From an uncultured bacterium (GTDB lineage: Bacteria > Eisenbacteria > RBG-16-71-46 > CAIMUX01), in contig CAMPIC010000105.1 of assembly GCA_946886185.1 (NCBI GenBank), positions 1-8,083 on the forward strand: a stretch of DNA of 8,083 nucleotides, written 5' to 3'. The notes beneath the pieces are model-generated. The model worked only from the letters and a program-made list of their open reading frames with translations, had not been told where the DNA came from and did not search any database. Below, in pieces: positions 1 through 7,070 of the stretch (position 1 is its first letter; every line of letters starts with the position of its first letter). The position numbers and the translations under genes were made by a program.

Positions 1-2655
1 GTGTATCGGGAGCGCGGGGAGCTTGGAGAGGCGTTGCGGAGGTTCGAAGCGGGTCTGGAGCTGCGGCGTTCGATCCGGGATGCCATCGGTATCGCCACTG
101 ACCTAGACCATCTCGGCAAACTTCATGTGCAACTCGGCCAGTATCGAGAAGCGGAGCGACAACTTCGGGAAGCTCTGAATCAACTCCGGGCTCTCCGTCA
201 TTGGAGCAGCGCCGCGATGACTGCGAATCACCTGGCCTCCGTCCTCATGGTGCTGGGTGAACTCGATGAGGCGCGGTCCTTGTTCGATGAATGTCGAGCC
301 AGTTTCGAAGAGTCGGGACAGACTCGTCTGCTGGCGCGCGTGCAATCGAACTTGGGACTGCTAGAAACCATGCTCGGTCGCGTGGACGAAGCTGAGTCCC
401 ATCTCCTGGCGAGTCTGCGCCGCCTTCAAGATCTTTCGGATGAACCGGGCCAGGCGATCGTACTCAACAATCTGGCGCAGCTTTCCCTGGTTCGAGGCCG
501 ATCCGAAGATGCCCTCCGTTACGCAGAGGAGAGTGTCACGATCCGCATGCATGGCGGAATGGAAGCCGGGATCGCCAAGCCGCTTTTCAACAAAGGAAGA
601 GCGCTGCTCGAACTGGGCCGTTCCGATGAGGCCCGCGTATTGGCCGAGGAGGCCCTACAGTTCGCGACTCGTGTGGGTTCACATGAACAGCGTGCCGAGG
701 CGCTCGCGTTGCTCGCCGCCGCGATCTTGATGGAACAACCGGAGGAGGCGGCTCGACGGATCGCGGAAGCGCGCGAGGCGGCCGAGGCCACCGGAGATCC
801 ACGCTTGATGGCTGCGATTGATTTGCGTGCTGGAAGACTTGCGCTCGAACGGGGGCGTCTGCAGGACGCGCAGGAAGCTTTGACCCGTTCGCGCCGGCTG
901 TTCCGCGGATCGAACGACGCGTTCGAAAATGGTCAGCTTCTATTCGAGGAAGGCCGGTTGCATGCGCAGACTCACTCGATGCAGGCGGCCGCGGAAAGGC
1001 TGCGCCGGGCCGAGGAGTTGTTCGTCAAGCTGGGAAACGGCCCGTGGCGCTTGCGAGTCCTGGCGGAGCTTTCGCGGGTCCTCGTCCATGAGTCGCCGGA
1101 AGAAGCGCGAGCACGCTTGGAAAGCGCGCGCCAGCTTGCACGCGAGCTAGGACTCCCCGGCCCTGATGAGATGCTCGTCCCTGAGCGTCACGAACGCGCA
1201 GCTATCCTTTCTCTCGAAGCGGCGACCGAAGTCTGGTTCGGAGAGGAGCCGCGTCCGGTTACCGCAGTCGATGCTCTCCGGCGCCTGATCCTGGAGGTGC
1301 TTGGTCCTGCGCAAGCGGAGGTTCAGCTGGCTCCCGGTGTTCGCGCCGACTTCGCCGGGAGCGCGTTCGATCCGTATGTTCGCGAACGAGACCGCAGAGG
1401 CCGATTGCATGTGTTGCTCACCGATCGTGTGGACACGGGGCAAGCGATCGAGGTTCCACTCCTACATCCAGGCGATCTACTCCGTCTCGAGCGAGAGGCG
1501 GGGAGTCTGCAGGAGGAGCAAAGTGCGGTTCTGCGCCTAGCAGCGCGATGGTTTGGGTCTTGGCTAGATCGCGCGTGCGAAGGGCAGCGGCAAGGTCAGT
1601 TCGAACCCAACGAGGCCGAGCCCTCGAAGTTCGAGGACGATAGATCGGCGGATCCCTTGCCGGAGCGATACGAGGCGATGATCGGGCGCTCTCCCGCGAT
1701 ACGGGAAGTGTTTCGACTTTTGCGGCGCGCTTCGGCGAGTGATGCCACGGTGCTTTTGCTGGGAGAGAGCGGCACGGGGAAGGAGCTCGCAGCGCGCGCG
1801 GTGCACACTCGCAGCCGGCGCGTCGAGAAGCCTTTCGTGGCCATCAGCTGTCCTTCGATCCCGCGTGAGCTCGTGGAGTCGGAGCTCTTCGGCTACGAGA
1901 AAGGCGCGTTCACAGGGGCAACCTCGGCCCGTCCGGGCAAGATCGAGCTCGCGGACGGAGGATCGCTCTTCCTCGACGAGATCGGCGACATCACTCCCGC
2001 GGTTCAGGTCAAGCTCCTCCGGTTCCTCCAGGAACGCGAGTTCGAGCGCGTGGGAGGGCGCAAGATCCTGAAGGTCGACGTGCGCGTGATCGCCGCCACG
2101 AGCCGCGATCTCGAGGACGAGGTCCGCCTCGGAAACTTCCGGAAGGATCTGTACTACCGCCTGAATGTGTTCCAAGTCCGCATGCCGAGTCTGCGAGAGC
2201 GACGCGAGGACCTTCCCTATCTCGTGGCACACTTCTTGGACTCTGAGAACCGATCGAACAGCGCGTCTCGCGAGCTGAGCGCCGAGACGTCGCGCCTCCT
2301 GAGCCTTCATGATTGGCCAGGCAACGTGCGTGAGCTGCAGAACGTCCTCGAATACATGAAGGCGACGACCGACGGGCCTGTCCTGGAGCCGCGCCATCTA
2401 CCGATCGCATTGCGCGCGCGGGTCGAGGAATCGAACGGAGCCACGATGACCCTTCATGACGGGCAGACGCTGGCGGCGCGATTGCAGGAGCTGGAGGCGG
2501 AGATCATCCTCGCGGTCCTCGAGGAGTGCGAGTGGAATCAGTCCGCCGCGGCGCGCCGTTTGGGAGTCACCGAGGGAACGGTCCGGAACAGAATACGCAG
2601 GTATGGATTGCGCCCAAAAACGGCCGAGTCCACACCTTCGAGGAGAAAGCGATGA
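1..2655 (+). CDS. TPR-containing sigma-54-dependent transcriptional activator (5' end outside window)
   Basis: This is a bacterial enhancer-binding protein, which uses ATP hydrolysis to let sigma-54 RNA polymerase open promoters. Visible residues 1 to about 390 form a run of degenerate TPR helix pairs, the likely sensory or partner-binding part. Residues about 410-530 are unassigned and may be a degenerate GAF-like domain. The AAA+ domain is complete: Walker A GESGTGKE (588-595), GAFTGA loop (635-640) that contacts sigma-54, Walker B ending in Asp659-Glu660, sensor I near 697-703, arginine-finger segment [10 protein letters not shown] (713-722) and sensor [10 protein letters not shown] (772-779). 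A Fis-type helix-turn-helix lies at about 833-871 ([20 protein letters not shown]). The frame is open to base 1, so the GTG there need not be the start; relatives often have more N-terminal sequence, sometimes a Ser/Thr kinase domain. There is no response-regulator receiver domain in the visible part. The stop overlaps the next gene's start. The activator call is very secure; its signal and targets are unknown. Confidence 0.95.
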   Translation: MYRERGELGEALRRFEAGLELRRSIRDAIGIATDLDHLGKLHVQLGQYREAERQLREALNQLRALRHWSSAAMTANHLASVLMVLGELDEARSLFDECRASFEESGQTRLLARVQSNLGLLETMLGRVDEAESHLLASLRRLQDLSDEPGQAIVLNNLAQLSLVRGRSEDALRYAEESVTIRMHGGMEAGIAKPLFNKGRALLELGRSDEARVLAEEALQFATRVGSHEQRAEALALLAAAILMEQPEEAARRIAEAREAAEATGDPRLMAAIDLRAGRLALERGRLQDAQEALTRSRRLFRGSNDAFENGQLLFEEGRLHAQTHSMQAAAERLRRAEELFVKLGNGPWRLRVLAELSRVLVHESPEEARARLESARQLARELGLPGPDEMLVPERHERAAILSLEAATEVWFGEEPRPVTAVDALRRLILEVLGPAQAEVQLAPGVRADFAGSAFDPYVRERDRRGRLHVLLTDRVDTGQAIEVPLLHPGDLLRLEREAGSLQEEQSAVLRLAARWFGSWLDRACEGQRQGQFEPNEAEPSKFEDDRSADPLPERYEAMIGRSPAIREVFRLLRRASASDATVLLLGESGTGKELAARAVHTRSRRVEKPFVAISCPSIPRELVESELFGYEKGAFTGATSARPGKIELADGGSLFLDEIGDITPAVQVKLLRFLQEREFERVGGRKILKVDVRVIAATSRDLEDEVRLGNFRKDLYYRLNVFQVRMPSLRERREDLPYLVAHFLDSENRSNSASRELSAETSRLLSLHDWPGNVRELQNVLEYMKATTDGPVLEPRHLPIALRARVEESNGATMTLHDGQTLAARLQELEAEIILAVLEECEWNQSAAARRLGVTEGTVRNRIRRYGLRPKTAESTPSRRKR
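2641..2645 (+). promoter_or_regulatory. Ribosome binding site for the lamin-tail protein
   Basis: AGGAG lies six bases before the ATG at 2652 and inside the last codons of the activator gene. It selects this ATG over the upstream in-frame ATG at 2526, which lies in the coding region for the activator's helix-turn-helix. It also indicates translational coupling of the two genes. Confidence 0.75.
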
Positions 2656-3698
2656 GGCTGCTGGGCAAATGCATTTGCATCTTGGGATCTACGACCGCCC
2701 TTGCCGCAGAGGTTAGGGCCGAGCCGCCGGTGGTGTTCCTGAACGAGTTCGAAGTCCGCGGTCGAGAGCGCGTGGAGGTGTTCAACAGTCTCCCCGCTCC
2801 CAAGTCGATCGCAGGTTGGAGGTTGGAGACCAATCTGGGCGTATTCGTGTTCCCTTCGCCCACCGTGGTTCCAGGACAAGGCTACCTCGTGGTCACGCTC
2901 GATGGATTGCTCAACGATCTGGGTGGCGAGATTGCGTTCATCGATATCCAAAGCGACCTGCAGGACCGCGTTTCGTGGGGACAACAAGGAAGCGCCCCTC
3001 TGCCTCCATTGGAGTTCCTGTTCGCGGGAGGTTCCGAAATCTCGGTGGCGCGCGCGCCCGATGCGCGGACCGCGACTCCGCTTCCTTCCACCCCCGAGAC
3101 CGACGGTCTCTACTGGAATGTCGACCCGACGCCGACGTTCGGTTCGATGAACGACGCGCCGGACGTGAAAGTCGGCACGTCGATCCTGATCAATGAGATC
3201 TCGCTCAACCAATCATCGGACGTGATCGAGCTCTATAATCCGCTCCCGACCGGCGTTTCGTTCGACGGATGGCGCGTCTCGAACGGATTTGTGACACAAA
3301 TGTTGTTCGGGTCGGTCCCTTCGGGAGGATTCCGGGTCATTCCACTGTCCAGCTCGTTCGACATCGACGACACGAAGCTGGTCTATCTCTTCGATCGAGA
3401 CTGGGTTCGCTTCGATCAGATCGGCTTGCTCAACGCTCCGATGGCGGGTCACCGAGGAGGGGGAGGCGAGGAATGCTACGCCCGCATCCCCAACGGCGCG
3501 GGTCCGAACCTGGGATTCGATTGGCGAAGCTCCGGCGGCGATGTCACGCTCTTCCTACTGCCGTGCACTCTGGGAGGATCGAACAATCCTGTGAGCGGGG
3601 TGCCCGAGTTGCCTTCCGACAGCGAGAGCTGGGGCAGTCTGAAACTGCGCTGGAAGGGGAACGCGAAGGGCTCGAAGTCCTCCGACACACGACCTTGA
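2652..3698 (+). CDS. Exported protein with two lamin-tail-like domains
   Basis: This is a 348-residue protein starting at the ATG in an ATGA overlap with the activator stop. The start is supported by AGGAG six bases upstream and by an N-terminal hydrophobic segment that looks like a signal peptide (about residues 1-23, ending AEVRA). Two similar beta-rich modules follow. The first, at about 27-125, opens [19 protein letters not shown] and continues to an IAGWRL strand. The second, at about 178-275, opens [19 protein letters not shown] and continues to a FDGWRV strand. The pattern of 'INE', then 'hEhYN', then 'GWxh' is typical of lamin-tail domains, Ig-like folds common in secreted bacterial proteins. 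No catalytic domain, membrane anchor or C-terminal sorting domain is visible; the end is short, basic and Ser-rich. The function is unknown: surface binding or a structural role is possible. Coupling to a sigma-54 activator is unusual and may mean the two act in one pathway, or only that they share a transcript. Confidence 0.85.
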   Translation: MRLLGKCICILGSTTALAAEVRAEPPVVFLNEFEVRGRERVEVFNSLPAPKSIAGWRLETNLGVFVFPSPTVVPGQGYLVVTLDGLLNDLGGEIAFIDIQSDLQDRVSWGQQGSAPLPPLEFLFAGGSEISVARAPDARTATPLPSTPETDGLYWNVDPTPTFGSMNDAPDVKVGTSILINEISLNQSSDVIELYNPLPTGVSFDGWRVSNGFVTQMLFGSVPSGGFRVIPLSSSFDIDDTKLVYLFDRDWVRFDQIGLLNAPMAGHRGGGGEECYARIPNGAGPNLGFDWRSSGGDVTLFLLPCTLGGSNNPVSGVPELPSDSESWGSLKLRWKGNAKGSKSSDTRP

Positions 3699-3706
3699 CG
3701 CGTCAT

Positions 3707-3753
3707 CGCCCGGCCGCGCGCTCGTAAACGGGCGGCCGGGCGTTCCTTCCTCC
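3707..3753 (+). terminator. Probable intrinsic terminator after the lamin-tail gene
   Basis: A perfect 11-bp inverted repeat, CGCCCGGCCGC (3707-3717) and GCGGCCGGGCG (3732-3742), with a 14-base loop, begins eight bases after the stop at 3698. The following tract TTCCTTCCTCC is pyrimidine-rich but only half T, so termination may be partial. The loop contains TCGTAAA, which matches half of the palindrome at 3793-3808. Confidence 0.55.
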
Positions 3754-3792
3754 GTGTCTGTAAGTCCTTTCCAACGCATAGTTTCCGCTTCC

Positions 3793-3808
3793 TCGTAAAT
3801 ATTTACGA
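3793..3808. promoter_or_regulatory. Perfect 16-bp AT-rich palindrome, candidate operator
   Basis: TCGTAAATATTTACGA is a perfect inverted repeat with no spacer, standing out from GC-rich surroundings. It lies about 260 bases before the 171-aa protein's start and about 50 bases after the terminator hairpin. A related half, TCGTAAA, occurs at 3722-3728 in the terminator loop. The form fits a binding site for a dimeric regulator, or an AT-rich promoter opening region. No binding protein can be named from the sequence. Confidence 0.4.
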
Positions 3809-3956
3809 ATGTGCCGGTGGGTCCTTCCGAAGCCTCGACTCCCTCTCCGACCACTCCTCAAAAAAAGAAATCGTGCGATCGCGTTCGCGCTGAGCGTTGG
3901 AGCGACGCGAGTTCGCCGACCGGCCGCTCCGCGCAATGACGGGCGCGCGCACCGCT

Positions 3957-3971
3957 GGGCACGCCCCTTGG
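3957..3971 (+). promoter_or_regulatory. Degenerate sigma-54 (-24/-12)-like site
   Basis: GGGCACG-CCCC-TTGG resembles the sigma-54 consensus TGGCACG-N4-TTGC with correct -24/-12 spacing. It misses the first T and the important C of the -12 element. If real, transcription would begin near 3983, about 88 bases before the ATG at 4071. It is mentioned because a sigma-54 activator is encoded just upstream; the match alone is weak. Confidence 0.22.
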
Positions 3972-3977
3972 CTTTGT

Positions 3978-4028
3978 TCGACTCAGGCGGTGATCGCCGC
4001 CGGTCGAGTCGAGGAAGCCGACTCGGTC
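3978..4028 (+). promoter_or_regulatory. Leader with mutually exclusive hairpins
   Basis: The segment GAGTCGA (4006-4012) can pair with TCGACTC upstream (3978-3984), a stem extended by GGCGG/CCGCC (3986-3990 with 3997-4001). It can instead take part in CGAGTCG (4005-4011) pairing with CGACTCG downstream (4019-4025), extended by two G-U pairs and one G-C pair out to 4002/4028. The two folds exclude one another. The second ends 26 bases before the AGGAGG ribosome binding site. It could be a regulatory leader, or the repeats could be a DNA-level binding site. No known riboswitch class is recognised. Confidence 0.33.
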
Positions 4029-4054
4029 TCCAATCGAAACGTCATCGAACATCC

Positions 4055-4060
4055 AGGAGG
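4055..4060 (+). promoter_or_regulatory. Ribosome binding site for the 171-aa exported protein
   Basis: A perfect AGGAGG lies ten bases before the ATG at 4071. It decides the start: an earlier in-frame ATG at 3897 would add 58 residues of arginine-rich sequence ahead of an obvious signal peptide and has no comparable site. Confidence 0.8.
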
Positions 4061-4070
4061 CCCTTCAATC

Positions 4071-4586
4071 ATGCAACGCATCCGTTCCGCAGCCTGCGCT
4101 CTCGTCCTGATTGCCGGGATGAGCGCCTCTGCCTTCGCCACCACTGCACTCCGTCCGCTGTCCGTGGAAGAGCTCGCGACCCGCGCCGATCTCGTCGTGC
4201 GCGGCACCGTCGAACAGATCGATTCCTTCCGCGACGGCGATCGCATCTACACCAACATTGACGTCCGCGTCACCGAGACGTGGAAAGGCGACGCCGAATC
4301 CGAAACGGTGCGGGTGCGCGTCTACGGAGGAAGCGCCGAGGGCTATCGCACCATCGTGATGGGCGCGGCCTGCTGGAATCCGTCCGAGGAAGCAGTGCTC
4401 TTCCTCGTCTCCAATGGCGTCGACACCTACGACGTCCTCTCTCTCGCGGAAGGAAAGTTCCACCTCGAGCCGGAAGGCACGCTGGAGCGCGATCTCACGG
4501 GGATTGCTTTCTCCGAACCGAGCCTCGAAGCGATGCCCACGACCGTGACCGAGCTTCAGGAAGCCGTGACCGCGGCTCTCCGCTAA
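4071..4586 (+). CDS. Exported protein of unknown function, partner of the downstream metalloprotease
   Basis: This 171-residue protein has a clear signal peptide: basic Arg3/Arg5, a hydrophobic core, and an AFA motif with likely cleavage after residue 23. The mature part reads as a single beta-rich domain: PLSVEELATRADLVVRGTVE, then an IYTNIDVRVTETWKG block at about 63-77, a VRVRVYGG strand pair, and AVLFLVS at about 108-114. One cysteine remains in the mature chain, Cys101. From memory, small exported proteins with the pattern 'L..ADLVV.G.V ... I.T...V....KG ... GG ... E.VLFL' occur beside matrixin-like proteases in other bacteria; I cannot run the search to confirm this. The protease gene begins 31 bases after the stop, so the pair is probably one operon. 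It might be a chaperone, inhibitor or substrate for the protease, but the sequence shows no catalytic motif and its function is unassigned. Confidence 0.85.
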   Translation: MQRIRSAACALVLIAGMSASAFATTALRPLSVEELATRADLVVRGTVEQIDSFRDGDRIYTNIDVRVTETWKGDAESETVRVRVYGGSAEGYRTIVMGAACWNPSEEAVLFLVSNGVDTYDVLSLAEGKFHLEPEGTLERDLTGIAFSEPSLEAMPTTVTELQEAVTAALR

Positions 4587-4605
4587 TCCCTTCATCCGAG
4601 AGAAA

Positions 4606-4611
4606 GAGGAG
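4606..4611 (+). promoter_or_regulatory. Ribosome binding site that sets the protease start at 4618
   Basis: GAGGAG directly abuts the ATG at 4612, too close for efficient initiation there. It stands six bases before the in-frame ATG at 4618, so the second ATG is the likelier start and the protein is two residues shorter than the longest frame. Confidence 0.7.
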
Positions 4612-4617
4612 ATGGAA

Positions 4618-6909
4618 ATGAACTGCAATGCAATTCGATGGGGAGCGGCGCTCGGCGCGCTGCTGCTGTGTACTGCTCAAGCGCATGCGTTCCGCCTGAT
4701 CGGAGCGATCCCCGAGGGGGGAACGGTGTGTGCGGGAGCGTTGTTGGAATGCGGCGACGATGATGTCTTCGCTCGTTGGTGGAACTACCCCGTGCCGTTC
4801 TGGGTCAACGAGGACAGCGACGCGGACGCCAATGAGGCGGACTTCAATCAGGCAGACATCATCGCGGCTTGCCAGGCATCCTACCAGGCGTGGGAGGACG
4901 TGCCCTTTGCGATCATCACGTTTCGCTACCAAGGGGAGACGAGCGCGCGGCTCGGGGCGGATGGGATCAACACCACGCTCTGGTTCAACGCCGCGTTCGA
5001 CCGAGGCCAATGCGCCGGCGCTTTGGGAGCGGCGGGCGGCACGGTCGCGATCACGGTCCTGACCGAGAACGAAGTGAGCGGGCAGATCATCGACGCGGAC
5101 GTCATCATGGACAGTGTCGACAGCTGGGAGATCAATCTCGCCTGCGTGGAATTCGACATGCAGAGCGTGCTCACGCACGAGTACGGCCACTCCATCGGCA
5201 TCCACCACTCGGAGCTTCCGGCGGGTGCGATGGCGACACGGCCGACCATGAATGCGTTCGTGTTCTGCGATGCCGGCATCGGGTCCGGCAGGACGTTGGA
5301 GCCGGATGACGAAGCGGCGGCGCAGTGCCTTTATCCAGAGCTTCCCACGGTGGTGCTGATGGATCAGACCGGCTCGATGTGCGTCGGCAACCGTATGCCG
5401 GACGCGCAAGCCGCCGCCAACGACTTCATCAGCAGCTACTCATCGAACGTCATGGCGGTGGCAGGCTTCGCCGAAGGAAACACGGCAGAGTGCGGCGGAT
5501 GTGCTCCACGCCCGGGCTACGAGCTCCTGCAAGATTGGACGGTGGACTCGGGAGCGCTGCAAGCGGCCATCAACGGCACCTTCCCCTGCGGGTTCACTCC
5601 GCTCTGGGAGTCGGTCTGTTGCGCCATCGACAAGGCGGACGAGAACGGTCCGAGCAATCTTCTCATCTTCACCGACACCGGTGAGAACAGCAGCAACGGA
5701 ACCTGTGGATGCACGACCTTCCCGGACGTCCTCAACACCGCGATCATGGCGGGAGACGTCACGGTGTACGTCATCGACATGACGAACTACTTCGGCCCGG
5801 CGCCGGGACCGAGCGAAGCGGAGATGATCGACGTTCCCAACGCGCAGCGTGGCGGCGGCGATCAGAGCGCGAATCTCCGGAATCTGTGCGAGCGCACGCG
5901 CGGCCTCTATGTCGAGGTGACTTCCCCGAGTCAGATGGGGCAGGCGGTGGACATGATCAGTCACCACATCAACGGCAACGGAATGGGTGATCCGACCTGC
6001 CGGCCGGAGCTGCCGATCGATGACATCCAGACCTATTTCGGCGCGTGCAACGACGCAACTCCCTATCTGGACGACGTGGTCACGCTTACGGGGGTCGTCA
6101 CGGCCAAGCGGGGAACGTGGGATGCGAACACGCAGTACATCGAGGACTGCTCGGGCGGCATCCAGCTCTTCGGACAGACGAGCCAGACCGGACAGATCGG
6201 TGACGTCGTGACCGTGACGGGGCGCGTCGGAGTCGCGTTCGGCGAGATTCGGCTCTCGGGCTTGACTCGTTACGACATCGTCGACCGCGTCGAACCGCAG
6301 ACGCTTCCGGTCGTGGGTCCGGCGAGCGGATTGGCTTGCGAGAGCATCGGCACGCTCATGAGCATCCGCGGCTTCGTGGCCGGTCCGGTGCAGGACGACC
6401 GGTTCACCCTGCTCTCGGATCTGGGCACATCGGAGCCGCCGAAGATCACGGTGTTCCTCGATCCGGACACGCACATCGACCCGACGCAGTTCCAGACGGG
6501 CGATGAGTACGTGATCACCGGGATCGTGACGCACCTGCTCAATGCGAACGAGCTCAAGCCTCGCGATCAGGGAGACATCGATCCGATCGGCAGCACCAGC
6601 GACGCGGATCCGCTCCCAGTCCAGAACGACACCAGCGTGCTGTTGCAGCTTTCTCCGAACCCGAGTCACGGCGGCACGGAGCTGCGGTACCAGCTCGCGG
6701 AGGAAGGGCCCGTGCGGCTGCAAATCTTCGACGCGCAGGGACGGTTGGTCCGCTCGCTCGTGGAAGGCACGCAGGCTCCGAGCCAGTACTCCGTGGCGTG
6801 GGATGGGCGAAGCGAGAGCGGTTCGGAAGTGGCGAGCGGGCTCTACTTCGTGAAGTTCACCGGGCCGGATGGCCAGGCGCACTCTCGCACGCTCGTCATG
6901 GTGCGCTGA
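4618..6909 (+). CDS. Secreted matrixin-like metalloprotease with VWA, OB-fold-like and C-terminal sorting domains
   Basis: A 763-residue exported protein. The signal peptide ends AHA with likely cleavage after residue 24. The metzincin catalytic domain (about 25-240) carries the zinc site HEYGHSIGIHH (187-197), with His187, His191 and His197 as ligands and Glu188 as catalytic base, then a likely Met-turn at PTM (209-211). A von Willebrand A domain (about 243-455) has a metal-binding DQTGS motif at 249-253 (Thr where Ser is usual), Thr327 in GFTPLWES and Asp353 in LIFTDTGEN. It is cysteine-rich, suggesting disulfides outside the cytoplasm. Two OB-fold-like modules follow (about 469-560 and 565-655). 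The C-terminus (about 674-763) is FlgD-like/type-IX-style: LSPNPSHGGTELRY, an LQIFDAQGRLVR strand pair, VAWDGR and SGLYFVKF. The protein should be secreted, perhaps surface-attached, and cleave an unknown protein. It follows the 171-aa gene with a 31-base gap. Domain borders are approximate; the protease and sorting calls are strong, the OB-fold call moderate. Confidence 0.9.
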   Translation: MNCNAIRWGAALGALLLCTAQAHAFRLIGAIPEGGTVCAGALLECGDDDVFARWWNYPVPFWVNEDSDADANEADFNQADIIAACQASYQAWEDVPFAIITFRYQGETSARLGADGINTTLWFNAAFDRGQCAGALGAAGGTVAITVLTENEVSGQIIDADVIMDSVDSWEINLACVEFDMQSVLTHEYGHSIGIHHSELPAGAMATRPTMNAFVFCDAGIGSGRTLEPDDEAAAQCLYPELPTVVLMDQTGSMCVGNRMPDAQAAANDFISSYSSNVMAVAGFAEGNTAECGGCAPRPGYELLQDWTVDSGALQAAINGTFPCGFTPLWESVCCAIDKADENGPSNLLIFTDTGENSSNGTCGCTTFPDVLNTAIMAGDVTVYVIDMTNYFGPAPGPSEAEMIDVPNAQRGGGDQSANLRNLCERTRGLYVEVTSPSQMGQAVDMISHHINGNGMGDPTCRPELPIDDIQTYFGACNDATPYLDDVVTLTGVVTAKRGTWDANTQYIEDCSGGIQLFGQTSQTGQIGDVVTVTGRVGVAFGEIRLSGLTRYDIVDRVEPQTLPVVGPASGLACESIGTLMSIRGFVAGPVQDDRFTLLSDLGTSEPPKITVFLDPDTHIDPTQFQTGDEYVITGIVTHLLNANELKPRDQGDIDPIGSTSDADPLPVQNDTSVLLQLSPNPSHGGTELRYQLAEEGPVRLQIFDAQGRLVRSLVEGTQAPSQYSVAWDGRSESGSEVASGLYFVKFTGPDGQAHSRTLVMVR

Positions 6910-7020
6910 AACGCGAATCTGGACCACGGCTTGGGAAATGACAATTCGTCCAGTCTCACTCGGACGCCGGGAGCGTGAGCTCGCCGGCGCCTGAGTTCGT
7001 CACCGGTGCGCTGAGTCTGT

Positions 7021-7056
7021 GGGCGCGGCACGAGGAGGCCGCGCCCTTTCCCTTTT
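7021..7056 (+). terminator. Intrinsic terminator after the protease gene
   Basis: GGGCGCGGC (7021-7029) and GCCGCGCCC (7038-7046) form a perfect 9-bp stem with an 8-base loop, followed by TTTCCCTTTT. It lies 111 bases after the stop at 6909 and directs termination rightward. Read leftward, the hairpin is followed by ACAGACTC with no T run, so it is a poor terminator for the convergent gene ending at 7071. The rest of the gap 6910-7070 shows only weak short inverted repeats. Confidence 0.82.
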
Positions 7057-7070
7057 GGGGCCGGTTTAGC

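Larger units (their letters stand above)
3743..4054 (+). other. Intergenic leader/control region, no gene seen
   Basis: The non-coding gap between the terminator hairpin and the ribosome binding site at 4055 holds four things described separately: a 16-bp palindrome (3793-3808), a weak sigma-54-like site (3957-3971), repeated CGACTC elements, and a leader with alternative hairpins (3978-4028). An A-rich run (AAAAAAAGAAA, 3860-3870) is also present. Short open frames crossing the region lack a ribosome binding site and recognisable protein features. I found no convincing sigma-70 -35/-10 pair and no RNA gene. Confidence 0.6.

Noticed and set aside
1564..2397. Minus-strand open frame of 277 codons opposite the AAA+ domain
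   Set aside because: It lies exactly opposite highly conserved sigma-54 activator motifs and has no recognisable features of its own.
3897..4070. Upstream extension of the 171-aa protein to an ATG at 3897
   Set aside because: It would put 58 Arg-rich residues before a clear signal peptide, and it crosses the leader hairpins. The AGGAGG at 4055 supports the ATG at 4071.
3809..4261. Plus-strand open frame of 150 codons spanning the intergenic gap
   Set aside because: It overlaps the 171-aa gene in another frame, has Arg-rich low-complexity sequence and no ribosome binding site or domain.
5440..6927. Long minus-strand open frame (495 codons) opposite the protease gene
   Set aside because: It mirrors the real gene, is rich in Arg and His as expected for an antisense shadow in GC-rich DNA, and shows no domain. 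The plus-strand frame has a signal peptide, a zinc motif and a sorting domain.
6910..7020. Promoter or small gene between the protease stop and terminator
   Set aside because: The stretch is short and lies between convergent genes; it shows only weak 5-bp inverted repeats and no initiation signals.
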